Assembly: GCA_024642045.1 (NCBI GenBank)
Contig: JAHEBX010000006.1
Span: 1 to 47,469, forward strand
DNA length: 47,469 nt
Direction: 5' to 3'
From: Pseudorhodobacter sp.
GTDB taxonomy: Bacteria; Pseudomonadota; Alphaproteobacteria; Rhodobacterales; Rhodobacteraceae
Position 1 is the first letter of the stretch; each line of letters opens with the position of its first letter. The translations under genes were made by a program, and so were the position numbers. The notes under the pieces are model-generated. The model worked only from the letters and a program-made list of their open reading frames with translations. It was not told where the DNA came from and searched no databases. This document shows, piece after piece, positions 29,491 to 37,532 of the stretch.

Positions 29491-29494
29491 GGGA

Positions 29495-30316
29495 CTAGTC
29501 TTTCCGGTTGGTGACCACGTCGATATCGGGGGCATCGACGGCCTTCATGCCGACAACATGATAGCCTGCGTCCACGTGCAAATTTTCACCCGTGGTGCCC
29601 GAACCGAGGTCCGACAGCAAATAGAGCGAGGCCTTGCCGACCTCTTCCTGCGTCACATTGCGGCGCAACGGCGAATTCAGCTCGTTCCACTTCATGATAT
29701 AGCGGAAATCGCCGATACCCGAGGCTGCGAGGGTCTTGATCGGGCCTGCCGAGATGGCATTCACCCGGATGCCATCCTTGCCTAGGTCTTCAGCGAGGTA
29801 TTTCACGCTCGCCTCAAGCCCCGCTTTTGCCACGCCCATCACGTTGTAATGCGGCATGACCTTTTCCGCGCCGTAATAGGTCAGCGTCAACATCGAGCCG
29901 CCGGCATTCATCATCGCGGCGGCGCGCTGGCACACGGCGGTGAAGGAATAGACCGAGATATCCATCGTCATTGCGAAATTCGCCCGGCTGGTATCGACAT
30001 AGCGGCCCCGAAGTTCGTTCTTGTCGGAAAAGCCGATGGCATGGACCAGAAAGTCGATCTTGCCCCAGATCTTGGACAGATGCGCAAACAGCGCATCCAT
30101 GCTGTCGTCCGAGGCGACATCACATTCGACCATTTCCGACATGCCAATGGATTCGATCAACGGCAGCACGCGCTTTTTCAGAGCATCGCCCTGATAAGAA
30201 AAGGCAATTTCAGCGCCTTGCGCGGCCAGAGCCTGTGCAATGCCCCAAGCGATCGATTTATCATTGGCAAGGCCCATGATAAGGCCGCGTTTTCCTGCCA
30301 TTAGTCCGGTTGACAT
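29495..30316 (-). CDS. fabI: Enoyl-ACP reductase (NADH), FabI
   Basis: A 273-residue SDR-family enzyme doing the last reduction of each fatty acid elongation cycle. LMAGKRGLIMGLANDKSIAWGIA is the nucleotide-binding region, FLVHAIGFSDKNELRGRY is typical of FabI, and YNVMGVAKAG gives the catalytic Tyr-x6-Lys. The start is ATG 30316 (MSTGLMAGKRG) with GAGGAAG upstream, preferred to 30334. It heads a five-gene minus-strand run (lysE-like, gpt, DUF2127, aminotransferase) and is divergent from pdxH. Confidence 0.96.
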   Translation of the reverse strand: MSTGLMAGKRGLIMGLANDKSIAWGIAQALAAQGAEIAFSYQGDALKKRVLPLIESIGMSEMVECDVASDDSMDALFAHLSKIWGKIDFLVHAIGFSDKNELRGRYVDTSRANFAMTMDISVYSFTAVCQRAAAMMNAGGSMLTLTYYGAEKVMPHYNVMGVAKAGLEASVKYLAEDLGKDGIRVNAISAGPIKTLAASGIGDFRYIMKWNELNSPLRRNVTQEEVGKASLYLLSDLGSGTTGENLHVDAGYHVVGMKAVDAPDIDVVTNRKD

Positions 30317-30410
30317 TCGGTCTTCCTCGCCCACCCTATTTCATCGAGAAGCTGTGTAGGCGAAAGATTGGCCTGCATCAAGGCGCGGGTTGAGCGCAAG
30401 AGAGGGAACG

Positions 30411-31013
30411 ATGGACAGATCGGGTATTTTTGCAGGCGACGACCCCTTTGAGATCGCGCGCCGCTGGTTGGGCGAAGCCGAGGCGAGCGAGATCAACGAT
30501 CCCAACGCGATTGCTTTGGCCACGGTTGATGCTGCGGGTTTGCCGAATGTGCGCATGGTTCTGCTGAAGGATATCGAGCCGGCGGCCTTTGTGTTCTACA
30601 CCAACTATGGCTCGGCCAAGGCGCAGGAAATCGACGCGACGGGCAAGGCGGCTTTTGTGCTGCATTGGAAATCCTTGCGCCGTCAGGTGCGGGTGCGCGG
30701 GGTTGTCAGCCGCGAAGAGGGCGCAGCGGCGGATGCTTATTACGCCTCGCGCAGCCTCAAATCGCGGCTGGGCGCCTGGGCTTCGGAGCAATCGCGCCCG
30801 CTCAGCTCGCGCACAAAACTGATGGCCGACGTGGCAAAGGTTGGCGTGAAGTTCGGCACCAACCCACCGCGGCCGCCGTTTTGGGGCGGATTTCGTATTG
30901 TCCCTTTAGAGATGGAATTTTGGGCAGATGGCGACTTCCGGTTGCACGATCGATTCAAATGGTCAAGACAAGCGATTGAAAATGAATGGAAAATATCCAG
31001 ATTGAACCCCTAA
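30411..31013 (+). CDS. pdxH: Pyridoxamine 5'-phosphate oxidase
   Basis: A 200-residue FMN enzyme that oxidises PNP/PMP to pyridoxal phosphate. [25 protein letters not shown] and [15 protein letters not shown] form the FMN/PLP site, [13 protein letters not shown] and [16 protein letters not shown] are family blocks, and the C-terminus [11 protein letters not shown] matches the usual 'W...RL.P' ending. The start is ATG 30411 (MDRSGIFAG) with AGAGGG upstream. It supplies PLP needed by several enzymes here (Kbl, ODC, aminotransferase). A TTTCACG/CGTGAAA hairpin follows the stop. Confidence 0.95.
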   Translation: MDRSGIFAGDDPFEIARRWLGEAEASEINDPNAIALATVDAAGLPNVRMVLLKDIEPAAFVFYTNYGSAKAQEIDATGKAAFVLHWKSLRRQVRVRGVVSREEGAAADAYYASRSLKSRLGAWASEQSRPLSSRTKLMADVAKVGVKFGTNPPRPPFWGGFRIVPLEMEFWADGDFRLHDRFKWSRQAIENEWKISRLNP

Positions 31014-31014
31014 C

Positions 31015-31031
31015 TTTCACGAAGCGTGAAA
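31015..31031 (+). terminator. Small inverted repeat after pdxH
   Basis: TTTCACG-AAG-CGTGAAA begins 2 bp after the pdxH stop and is followed by TTTCG. It could be a weak terminator or an operator for the cold-shock gene 60-110 bp downstream. Confidence 0.35.
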
Positions 31032-31088
31032 TTTCGACCTGTTTGATGCCCTACAAATTGGCCTTGCATCTGGATTGGGTTTGCAGGC

Positions 31089-31658
31089 ATGACACATGTG
31101 TGGGACATTATCTGGGGAAATGGTCCTTTTATGGCTGAAGATGAAATGGAACTGCAGACTCTGCAGGGCCGCGTGAAGTGGTTTGACCCAAGCAAAGGCT
31201 TTGGGTTTATCGTGTCGCCTGAACATTCCGGCGACATCCTTTTGCACGCCAATGTGCTGCGAAATTTCGGTCAGGGCTCTGTTGCCGATGGCGCTGCGAT
31301 AACGGTCAAGGTTCAACAGACCCAACGCGGCGTTCAAGCCGTTGAGGTGTTGAAGATCGAGCCGCCCGAAGGCAGTCCTATGCCTCTGAGCGAAGAAGAA
31401 AACCTGGCGACACCAGAAGAGATCGCTGCCCTGCCGTTGGAACCCGCAAGGGTCAAATGGTTCGACAAAGGCAAGGGGTTCGGGTTCGCAAATGTATTTG
31501 GCCGGCATGAAGATGTCTTTGTGCATATCGAAGTCTTGCGGCATTCTGGCTTTGCCGATTTGGCGGCGGGTGAGGCGGTCTGTCTGCGCATTGTCGAGGG
31601 CAAGCGCGGGCGGATGGCCGTTCAGGTGGTGTCATGGGAAACGTCTACGCGGTTGTAA
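31089..31658 (+). CDS. Double cold-shock-domain protein
   Basis: A 189-residue nucleic-acid-binding protein with two OB-fold cold-shock domains. Domain 1 is about 27-90 (GRVKWFDPSKGFGFIV... RNP2 ILLH) and domain 2 about 119-185 (ARVKWFDKGKGFGFAN... RNP2 VFVHIE), joined by an acidic linker. Tandem-CSD proteins are common in Rhodobacterales; they act on RNA as chaperones or antiterminators. The start is uncertain: ATG 31089 (MTHVWDIIWGNG) or ATG 31131 (MAEDEMELQ). GGGGAAA lies 11 nt before the latter and the domains begin after both. The 3' end overlaps the DUF192 gene by 25 bp. Confidence 0.88.
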   Translation: MTHVWDIIWGNGPFMAEDEMELQTLQGRVKWFDPSKGFGFIVSPEHSGDILLHANVLRNFGQGSVADGAAITVKVQQTQRGVQAVEVLKIEPPEGSPMPLSEEENLATPEEIAALPLEPARVKWFDKGKGFGFANVFGRHEDVFVHIEVLRHSGFADLAAGEAVCLRIVEGKRGRMAVQVVSWETSTRL

Positions 31659-32113
31659 TTGCGGCGGTTTGTGTTTTGAACGGGGCGCAGGCGCAGGCCC
31701 TGTGTGCGCCTGATAGCGTCGAGCTGCGCGGGCAGGGCGGCCTTCAGCGCTTTGGCGTCGAGATTGCCGATACCGAAGCCGAACGTGAACGCGGGCTGAT
31801 GCAGCGTGACAAGATGTCGGCCTCGGCGGGGATGTTGTTTGTCTATGAAAAGCCAACCCATGCCTATTTCTGGATGAAAGACACGCTGCTGCCGCTGGAT
31901 ATGGTCTTTGCCGATGCCACGGGCCGGGTCACCAAGGTGCATTCCAATGCGATTCCGCAGGACCTCACGCCGATTGACGGCGGTGAGGGGGTGAGTTTTG
32001 TGCTCGAAATCAATGCCGGGCTGGCAAAACGTCTGGGAATTGTCGCCGGAACCGAGATGCGGGCGGCGGCGATTAAACAATCTGATGCGATTTGGCCCTG
32101 TTCTGACGACTAA
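31634..32113 (+). CDS. Secreted DUF192 protein
   Basis: A 159-residue exported protein. Residues 1-20 (MGNVYAVVIAAVCVLNGAQA) form a Sec signal peptide. The DUF192 domain follows, with the signature ERERGLMQRDKMSASAGMLFVY, FWMKDTLLPLDMVF and a C-terminal VLEINAGLAKRLGI. The function is unknown. It overlaps the preceding cold-shock gene by 25 bp in another frame, so the two are probably cotranscribed and translationally coupled. tRNA-Pro lies 42 bp downstream. Confidence 0.88.
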   Translation: MGNVYAVVIAAVCVLNGAQAQALCAPDSVELRGQGGLQRFGVEIADTEAERERGLMQRDKMSASAGMLFVYEKPTHAYFWMKDTLLPLDMVFADATGRVTKVHSNAIPQDLTPIDGGEGVSFVLEINAGLAKRLGIVAGTEMRAAAIKQSDAIWPCSDD

Positions 32114-32155
32114 GCACTTTTCATTTCCGAAATGGCGTCGTAAGAGACGCGCAGT

Positions 32156-32232
32156 CGGGGCGTAGCGCAGTCTGGTAGCGCGGCTGCTTTGGGAGCAGTA
32201 GGTCGAGAGTTCGAATCCCTCCGCCCCGACCA
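32156..32232 (+). tRNA. tRNA-Pro (TGG anticodon)
   Basis: A complete 77-nt cloverleaf including encoded CCA. The acceptor stem CGGGGCG/CGCCCCG is a 7-bp match, the anticodon stem-loop GCTGC-TTTGGGA-GCAGT gives TGG, and the T arm has GAGAG-TTCGAATC-CCTC. The C1 start and layout resemble bacterial tRNA-Pro. Confidence 0.96.
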
Positions 32233-32291
32233 TTCCCTTTGAACTTGTCACCGCGAAGTGCAAAACTCAGCTGTGCAGGCACGGGGGCGAA

Positions 32292-33701
32292 ATGATCCAG
32301 TTTGACAACAGCTATATCCGGGATTTGCCCGGAAGCTATCTGCGGCTTGCGCCTGATGTGGCGCCTGCGCCCAAGCTGATCGTCTTGAACGAGGCGCTCT
32401 CAAAAGCACTTGGCTTGCGAATCGAGGATGCAGCGGGCTGGTTTTCGGGCGCGCGCCTGCCAGAGGGCGCCGAGCCTGTGGCGCTGGCCTATGCGGGGCA
32501 TCAGTTTGGCGGGTTTTCAGCGCAATTGGGCGACGGGCGGGCGCATTTGCTGGGTGAGTTTCTGGGGCCGGACGGGCGGCGGTGGGATTTGCAGCTGAAA
32601 GGCTCGGGCCGCACGCCATTTTCGCGTGGCGGCGACGGCAAGGCGGCGCTGGGCCCGGTGCTGCGCGAATATCTGATCTCGGAGGCGATGGCGGCGCTGG
32701 GGATTGCCACCACGCGCAGCCTTGCGGTGGTCGCTACGGGCGAGACGATTTTGCGCGATCAGGGGCCGGTGCCGGGGGCCGTGCTGGCGCGGGTCGCCGC
32801 CAGCCACATCCGTGTCGGCACATTTCAGTTCTTTGCCGCGCGCGGCGAGACGGACAAGCTGCGCGCACTGATGGACTATACGATTGCGCGCCATTACCCC
32901 CAAGCGCATGGCCCGCTTGAGTTTTTCGCGGCCGTTGTCGAGGCCCAGGCGCGGCTGGTGGCTGAGTGGATGGGCGTGGGTTTTGTTCACGGGGTAATGA
33001 ACACCGACAATATGGCCTTGTCGGGCGAGACGATCGACTATGGCCCCTGCGCCTTTATGGAGGGCTATGCGCCCGAGACGGTGTTTTCCTCGATTGATCG
33101 GCAGGGGCGTTATGCCTATGGCAACCAGCCCGCGATCATGGGCTGGAATCTGGCGCGTCTGGCCGAAAGTTTGCTGCCTTTCATCGATCCCGACCCCGAG
33201 CGTGCGGTTGATCTGGCCAATGGGGCACTGGACAGGATTTCTACGGTTTATCAGGGCGCGTTCGAGGCGGTGATGCGCCGAAAACTTGCTCTGCAGGGTG
33301 AAGAGGCGGGCGATGCGGCCCTGGTCCGCGATTTTCTGAGCGCGATTCGGGGTGTTGACTGGACCCTCGCCCAGCGCAGGCTTGCGGCGGCCTTGGGTGA
33401 TGAGGCGTCTTATCTTGGCCTGTTCGACGCGCCAGAAGCAATCAGCGCATGGTTGCCACGCTGGCGCGCGCGGCTGCGCCCTGATGCGCAGGTCTGGTTG
33501 CGCTCGGTCAATCCGGCTGTGATCGCGCGCAATCATCTGGTGGAAGCGGCGTTGGACGCGGCGCAAGCGGGCGACATGGTGCCATTCGACGCGCTGCTGG
33601 CCGCGCTGCGCGACCCCTTTGGCGGTGAAGCGGGGCGCGAGAGGTTCGCGCTGCCGGCTCCGAAGGGCTTTGAGCGCTATGTAACCTATTGCGGCACTTG
33701 A
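32292..33701 (+). CDS. selO: SelO family protein adenylyltransferase (YdiU)
   Basis: A 469-residue pseudokinase-fold enzyme that transfers AMP to Ser/Thr/Tyr of target proteins. AYAGHQFGGFSAQLGDGRAHLLGE is the highly conserved nucleotide-binding block. LKGSGRTPFSRGGDGKA and REYLISEAMAALGI follow, and HGVMNTDNM...GETIDYGPCAFM (about 233-252) holds the metal-binding and catalytic residues. The C-terminus YCGT keeps the conserved Cys near the end, where some eukaryotic homologues have selenocysteine. GGGGCGAA precedes the ATG. Known homologues respond to redox stress. An XRE-cupin gene follows 41 bp later. Confidence 0.95.
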   Translation: MIQFDNSYIRDLPGSYLRLAPDVAPAPKLIVLNEALSKALGLRIEDAAGWFSGARLPEGAEPVALAYAGHQFGGFSAQLGDGRAHLLGEFLGPDGRRWDLQLKGSGRTPFSRGGDGKAALGPVLREYLISEAMAALGIATTRSLAVVATGETILRDQGPVPGAVLARVAASHIRVGTFQFFAARGETDKLRALMDYTIARHYPQAHGPLEFFAAVVEAQARLVAEWMGVGFVHGVMNTDNMALSGETIDYGPCAFMEGYAPETVFSSIDRQGRYAYGNQPAIMGWNLARLAESLLPFIDPDPERAVDLANGALDRISTVYQGAFEAVMRRKLALQGEEAGDAALVRDFLSAIRGVDWTLAQRRLAAALGDEASYLGLFDAPEAISAWLPRWRARLRPDAQVWLRSVNPAVIARNHLVEAALDAAQAGDMVPFDALLAALRDPFGGEAGRERFALPAPKGFERYVTYCGT

Positions 33702-33742
33702 TTAACATTGACGCGCAGGGGGCGGGCGGCTTTAGTGGGGGG

Positions 33743-34303
33743 ATGAACCCGCGCTCTGACATCCATGACCGATTGGCCGCTTCGCTGCGAGAAGCCCGCA
33801 AGGCGCGTGGCCTTAGTCTTGATGCGGTGGCAAAGCTGTCGGGGGTAAGCCGGTCGATGGTCAGCCAGATCGAGCGGGCGGAAAGCTCGCCAACCGTGGC
33901 GACGCTGTGGAATTTGACCCAAGCTCTGCAGGTGGATTTCGCGGGGCTGTTGGAAGGGCGCGGCGAGGCCGGGATCGAAGTGGTGCGCGCTGGCGCCGCG
34001 CCAGTGATCGGTGGGCGGGGCAAGGGGGTGTCGATCAGGATCCTGTCACCCGCCGAAGCCGTTGGCGTGCACGAGGTCTATGATTTGCGGCTGTTGGCCA
34101 ATGGTCTGCTGGAGAGCGAGCCGCATAATCAAGGGTGTCGCGAGCATCTGACCGTGCTGGAAGGCCAGGTGCGTATCCGTTCGGGCGAGGAAGAACAGGT
34201 TCTGGCCACGGGCGACACGGCGCGCTATCCGGCGGACCGCGACCATGCGATTGCAGCCGAAGGCGGCGCTGCCCGCGCGCTTTTGATCGTTCAAGACAGT
34301 TGA
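33743..34303 (+). CDS. XRE-family regulator with C-terminal cupin domain
   Basis: A 186-residue transcription factor. Residues 10-65 are a lambda-repressor-type helix-turn-helix (LREARKARGLSLDAVAKLSGVSRSMVSQIERAESSPTVATLWNL), and residues 105-183 form a cupin sensor domain (REHLTVLEGQVRIRSGEEEQVLATGDTARYPAD). The start is ATG 33743 (MNPRSDIHD) with GGGGGG just upstream, instead of TTG 33689. Family members such as PuuR sense small amines or amino acids. It lies just before kbl-tdh, whose promoter carries three copies of one motif, so it is the leading candidate regulator. The hairpin repeat separates it from kbl. Confidence 0.9.
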   Translation: MNPRSDIHDRLAASLREARKARGLSLDAVAKLSGVSRSMVSQIERAESSPTVATLWNLTQALQVDFAGLLEGRGEAGIEVVRAGAAPVIGGRGKGVSIRILSPAEAVGVHEVYDLRLLANGLLESEPHNQGCREHLTVLEGQVRIRSGEEEQVLATGDTARYPADRDHAIAAEGGAARALLIVQDS

Positions 34304-34314
34304 GTTGCGCCGAG

Positions 34315-34364
34315 CCGGGGGGCTCGCCCCCCGGACCCCCGAGGATATTTTCGCCAGTATGAAA
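34315..34364 (+). repeat. Intergenic hairpin repeat, copy 2 (CCCGAGGATATTT family)
   Basis: An 8-bp hairpin CCGGGGGG-CTCG-CCCCCCGG (34315-34334) 12 bp after the XRE-cupin stop, followed by CCCGAGGATATTT-TC-GCCA-GTA-TGAAA. It matches copy 1 in order, orientation and tail, and probably terminates transcription before the kbl promoter. Confidence 0.75.
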
Positions 34365-34434
34365 TCCGTTAGGTTGGATTTTTATCCGTTATATTGACAT
34401 AAATCGGCGATGTGGTAAATTCCGTTAAACTGGA
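34365..34434 (+). promoter_or_regulatory. kbl-tdh promoter with three repeated operator-like motifs
   Basis: Three motifs are visible: TCCGTTAGGTTGGA (34365-34378), TCCGTTATATTGAC (34385-34398) and TCCGTTAAACTGGA (34421-34434). A good promoter overlaps them: TTGACA (34394-34399), 16-bp spacer, TAAATT (34416-34421). The second motif covers the -35 and the third touches the -10. This is a classic layout for repression, probably by the adjacent XRE-cupin protein, which is inference. Confidence 0.6.
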
Positions 34435-34446
34435 AGGATTTCCCTT

Positions 34447-35640
34447 ATGACAGACGTAGCTGCTTTTCTGGACCAGGTTTCTGCCACTCTGGCCTCGATT
34501 GACGCCGAAGGATTGACCAAGCGTGAACGCTTGATCGAGGGGGCGCAGGGCGCGCATGTGACGATTGGCGGGCGCAGGATGCTTAACCTGTGCGCCAACA
34601 ATTACCTGGGTTTGGCGGATGACCCGCGACTGATTGCGGCGGCGCAGGCGGCGATGCAAAGCCACGGCTATGGCATGGCCTCGGTTCGGTTCATCTGCGG
34701 CACTCAGGATTTGCACCGCGCGCTTGAGACGCGGATCGCGGGCTTTCTGGGTATGGAGGATTCGATCCTGTTTGCGGCCTGTTTTGATGCCAACGGTGGG
34801 CTGTTCGAGCCGCTGCTGGGCGAGGCGGATGCGATCATCTCGGACAGTTTGAACCATGCCTCGATCATTGACGGGGTACGGCTGTGCAAGGCGCGGCGGT
34901 ATCGATTTGCTAACAATGACATGGCCGATCTGGAGGTGCAGCTGCGGCGCGCGCGGGCCGAGGGAGCGCGGTTCATCATGGTGGCAACGGACGGCGTGTT
35001 TTCGATGGATGGCACACTGGCCGATCTGGGCGAGATCACCCGACTTGCGGCGCATTATGGTGCGCTGACCATGGTGGATGACTGCCACGCGACGGGCTTT
35101 ATCGGGCCGCAGGGGCGCGGCACGCCCGCGGCGGCCGGGGTCAAGGTGGATATTCTGACCGGGACCTTGGGCAAGGCTTTGGGCGGGGCCTTGGGGGGCT
35201 ATATCGCTGGACCGCAGGGGGTGATCGACCTGTTGCGCCAGCGGGCGCGGCCCTATCTGTTTTCGAACGCGCTGCCGCCTGCGGTGGTGGGGGCGGCGCT
35301 GGCGGCGCTGGACATTGTCGAGCGCGCCGATGATCTGCGCGCGCGGCTGGTCGAACATGCCACTTATTGGCGCGCCGGTCTGACGCGGTTGGGGTTCACA
35401 CTGTTGGAGGGCCGCCATCCGATCGTTCCGGTGATGATTGGCGAGGCGCCGCTGGCGCAGGCCTTTGCGCGTGCGCTTGATGCGCGTGGGGTGATGGTTT
35501 CGGCGTTCTTTTTCCCGGTCGTGCCGCGCGGTCTGGCGCGGATCCGCACGCAAATGAACGCAGCCTTGACGCGGCAGGATCTGGATTTCGCCCTTGAAGC
35601 CTTTGCGGCGGCGGGCAAAGAGGTGGGGGTGGTGCAATGA
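34447..35640 (+). CDS. kbl: Glycine C-acetyltransferase (2-amino-3-ketobutyrate CoA ligase)
   Basis: A 397-residue PLP enzyme of the alpha-oxoamine synthase family. It cleaves 2-amino-3-ketobutyrate with CoA to glycine and acetyl-CoA, completing threonine breakdown started by Tdh. [59 protein letters not shown] and the PLP-Lys motif [14 protein letters not shown] are present. AAGGA lies before the ATG. Its stop overlaps tdh by 4 bp. Confidence 0.97.
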   Translation: MTDVAAFLDQVSATLASIDAEGLTKRERLIEGAQGAHVTIGGRRMLNLCANNYLGLADDPRLIAAAQAAMQSHGYGMASVRFICGTQDLHRALETRIAGFLGMEDSILFAACFDANGGLFEPLLGEADAIISDSLNHASIIDGVRLCKARRYRFANNDMADLEVQLRRARAEGARFIMVATDGVFSMDGTLADLGEITRLAAHYGALTMVDDCHATGFIGPQGRGTPAAAGVKVDILTGTLGKALGGALGGYIAGPQGVIDLLRQRARPYLFSNALPPAVVGAALAALDIVERADDLRARLVEHATYWRAGLTRLGFTLLEGRHPIVPVMIGEAPLAQAFARALDARGVMVSAFFFPVVPRGLARIRTQMNAALTRQDLDFALEAFAAAGKEVGVVQ

Positions 35641-36662
35641 AAGCTCTGGTCAAGGCAAAGCCCGAGGTCGGTCTGTGGATGCAAGAGCGCGCGGTGCCCG
35701 AGATTGGCCCCGAGGATGTACTGATCCGGGTCAGAAAGACCGGCATTTGCGGCACCGACATCCATATCTGGAATTGGGACGACTGGGCCGCGCGCACGGT
35801 GCCGATCGGGCTGGTCACCGGCCACGAGTTTGCCGGCGAGATTGTTGCGGTGGGCGCACAGGTGAGCGGGCTTGCGATCGGGCAGCGGTGCTCGGGCGAG
35901 GGGCATCTGATCGGCAAGCAAAGCCGTCAGAGCCGTGCGGGCAAGTTCCACCTAGACCCTGCCACGCGGGGCATTGGTGTGAACGAGCCGGGGGCCTTTG
36001 CCGAATATCTGCGCTTGCCTGCCTTTAACGTTGTGCCATTGCCTGACAGCATTGATGACGACATTGGTGCGATCCTCGACCCTTTGGGCAATGCGGTACA
36101 CACGGCCCTGTCGTTTGATCTGGTGGGCGAGGACGTGCTGATCACCGGCGCGGGCCCGATCGGGATCATGGCGGCGGCGGTGGCGCGGCATGTCGGCGCG
36201 CGGCATGTGGTGATCACCGATGTGAACCCTACGCGGCTGGACCTTGCGGCCAAGGTCGCGGATGTGACGGCAGTGAACGTGGCGCAGGAGGATCTGCGCG
36301 AGGTAATGGCGCGGCTGAAGATCGTGCAGGGCTTTGATGTGGGCATGGAGATGTCGGGCAACCAGCAGGCACTGGACCAGATGGTCGAGGCCTTGGTGAT
36401 GGGCGGGCGCATTGCGATGCTTGGCATCCCACCTGGCAAGTCGCCGGTCGATTGGAGCCGGATTGTCTTTAAGGCGATCACCATCAAGGGGGTCTATGGT
36501 CGAGAGATTTTTGAGACCTGGTACAAGATGATCGCCATGTTGGAAAACGGTTTGGACGTGCGCGGCGTGATCACGCACAGGTTCGGGGTGGATGATTACG
36601 AAAAGGGCTTTGAGACGATGCGCTCTGGCGCTTCGGGCAAAGTCGTGCTGGACTGGGGCTGA
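35637..36662 (+). CDS. tdh: L-threonine 3-dehydrogenase lacking the zinc-lobe cysteines
   Basis: A 341-residue medium-chain dehydrogenase/reductase oxidising threonine to 2-amino-3-ketobutyrate with [17 protein letters not shown] and [11 protein letters not shown] carry catalytic zinc ligands, and [20 protein letters not shown] is the Rossmann motif. C-terminal [16 protein letters not shown] matches Tdh. The lobe that binds structural zinc in E. coli Tdh through four Cys reads [20 protein letters not shown] here, so all four are replaced (Gly, Ser, Ser, Asp by my alignment from memory). The coupling overlap with kbl supports the assignment regardless. Confidence 0.95.
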   Translation: MKALVKAKPEVGLWMQERAVPEIGPEDVLIRVRKTGICGTDIHIWNWDDWAARTVPIGLVTGHEFAGEIVAVGAQVSGLAIGQRCSGEGHLIGKQSRQSRAGKFHLDPATRGIGVNEPGAFAEYLRLPAFNVVPLPDSIDDDIGAILDPLGNAVHTALSFDLVGEDVLITGAGPIGIMAAAVARHVGARHVVITDVNPTRLDLAAKVADVTAVNVAQEDLREVMARLKIVQGFDVGMEMSGNQQALDQMVEALVMGGRIAMLGIPPGKSPVDWSRIVFKAITIKGVYGREIFETWYKMIAMLENGLDVRGVITHRFGVDDYEKGFETMRSGASGKVVLDWG

Positions 36663-37098
36663 AGGGCAAGACTTTTTGGGGCGGTTACGGCATCGTCGGG
36701 CCTTTGGCAACGTCGTTGCCAGAGGCGACGGCGCAGGCCGCCCCGATGCGTTTTGGCAGGCAAACGCATCCGATGGTCCAAGGATTATCGTCCGACTGAT
36801 CAACCCAACGTTCTGACATGCACCTGAATAGGCAAGCTGACGGCGGTCTTTAGCGGCGCCGGAACGGCGCGGTGTTGTTCAATGAACCGCGACGTGGCTG
36901 CGGCGGATCCTCGGCAACAACACGCATCGGGTGTAGTGTTCTGGGGGCTGGATACCTTGCAGGTTGCAAGCGGGTGCGTTTTGGCTGGAGGGCCAACCCA
37001 ACCTTAGCGCTGTCGCTTAAATCCTTGCTTTCCAGACGTAACGGGGGCGTGTATCAATGACTTACGTGACACCCACCTTTGTGACAGGAGCTCTTCAG
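36663..37098. other. 436-bp gap with several hairpins, no gene
   Basis: No convincing ORF is present (the 62-residue track ORF at 36872 has no motif or start signal). The DNA is rich in inverted repeats: a long stacked hairpin at 36678-36744, GCGCCG-GAA-CGGCGC (36856-36870), CTTGCA-GGT-TGCAAG (36956-36970) and TTGGC-N6-GCCAA (36981-36996). It must contain the promoter of the secreted protein at 37099. It could hide a small RNA. Confidence 0.5.
36678..36744. other. Long stacked hairpin downstream of tdh
   Basis: Three nested helices are visible. GGGGCGG (36678-36684) pairs with CCGCCCC (36738-36744), CGTCG (36694-36698) with CGACG (36726-36730), and CCTTTGGCAACG (36701-36712) with CGTTGCCAGAGG (36714-36725, one T-G wobble). 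There is no T-run after it on either strand, so it is not a standard terminator. Confidence 0.55.
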
Positions 37099-37497
37099 AT
37101 GAAATCAGTAGTGCTTGCGATACCTTTGGTTTTTGCGGCTGGTCTGGCCTTTGCGGGAACATCGGTGGTGACGACGACCACCACTAAGACGGACCCAACG
37201 CTTTTTCTGGGACTGAGTTGGACCTTGGGGCAGGGTGCCTCGAGTGCGGGTGGCAGTTCGGGCATCACTCTCAAACTTCTTTCCACCAACAAGCGCAACT
37301 CTGGTGCCTTGGCCGCTGGTGTGACCTACAATTTCGACAGCACGTTTGGCTGCGATCTGGGTCTGGCCTATAGCGGCAGCGGGATGGAGACCGTGACGTT
37401 TGGCTATGATATTTGCAAGCGGGCGCCGCAGATGAGCATCGGCGCATCGGGCAAGCCCAAGACCACGACCACGACGACGGTGGTCCCGCCAGCGTAA
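37099..37497 (+). CDS. Small secreted Thr-rich protein, unknown
   Basis: A 132-residue exported protein I do not recognise. The start is ATG 37099 (MKSVVLAIPLVFAAGLAFAG) with AGGAGCT upstream; the track start at 37057 adds 14 unlikely residues. A signal peptide (1-19, cut after AFA) is followed by TTTTTK, a glycine/serine-rich beta-prone middle (LGLSWTLGQGASSAGGSSG... AAGVTYNFDSTFGCDLGLAY) and a tail GKPKTTTTTTVVPPA. Two cysteines (FGCDLG and YDICKR) could form a disulfide. Alternating hydrophobic residues suggest a small beta-structure in the periplasm or outer membrane. The dehydrogenase pair follows 35 bp later. Confidence 0.75.
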   Translation: MKSVVLAIPLVFAAGLAFAGTSVVTTTTTKTDPTLFLGLSWTLGQGASSAGGSSGITLKLLSTNKRNSGALAAGVTYNFDSTFGCDLGLAYSGSGMETVTFGYDICKRAPQMSIGASGKPKTTTTTTVVPPA

Positions 37498-37532
37498 TGC
37501 AGTGTGCACATGCCTGACCGGGGCGGCCTTTG

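Noticed and set aside
36872-37060. 62-residue plus-strand ORF after tdh
   Set aside because: No start signal or motif; lies across inverted repeats.
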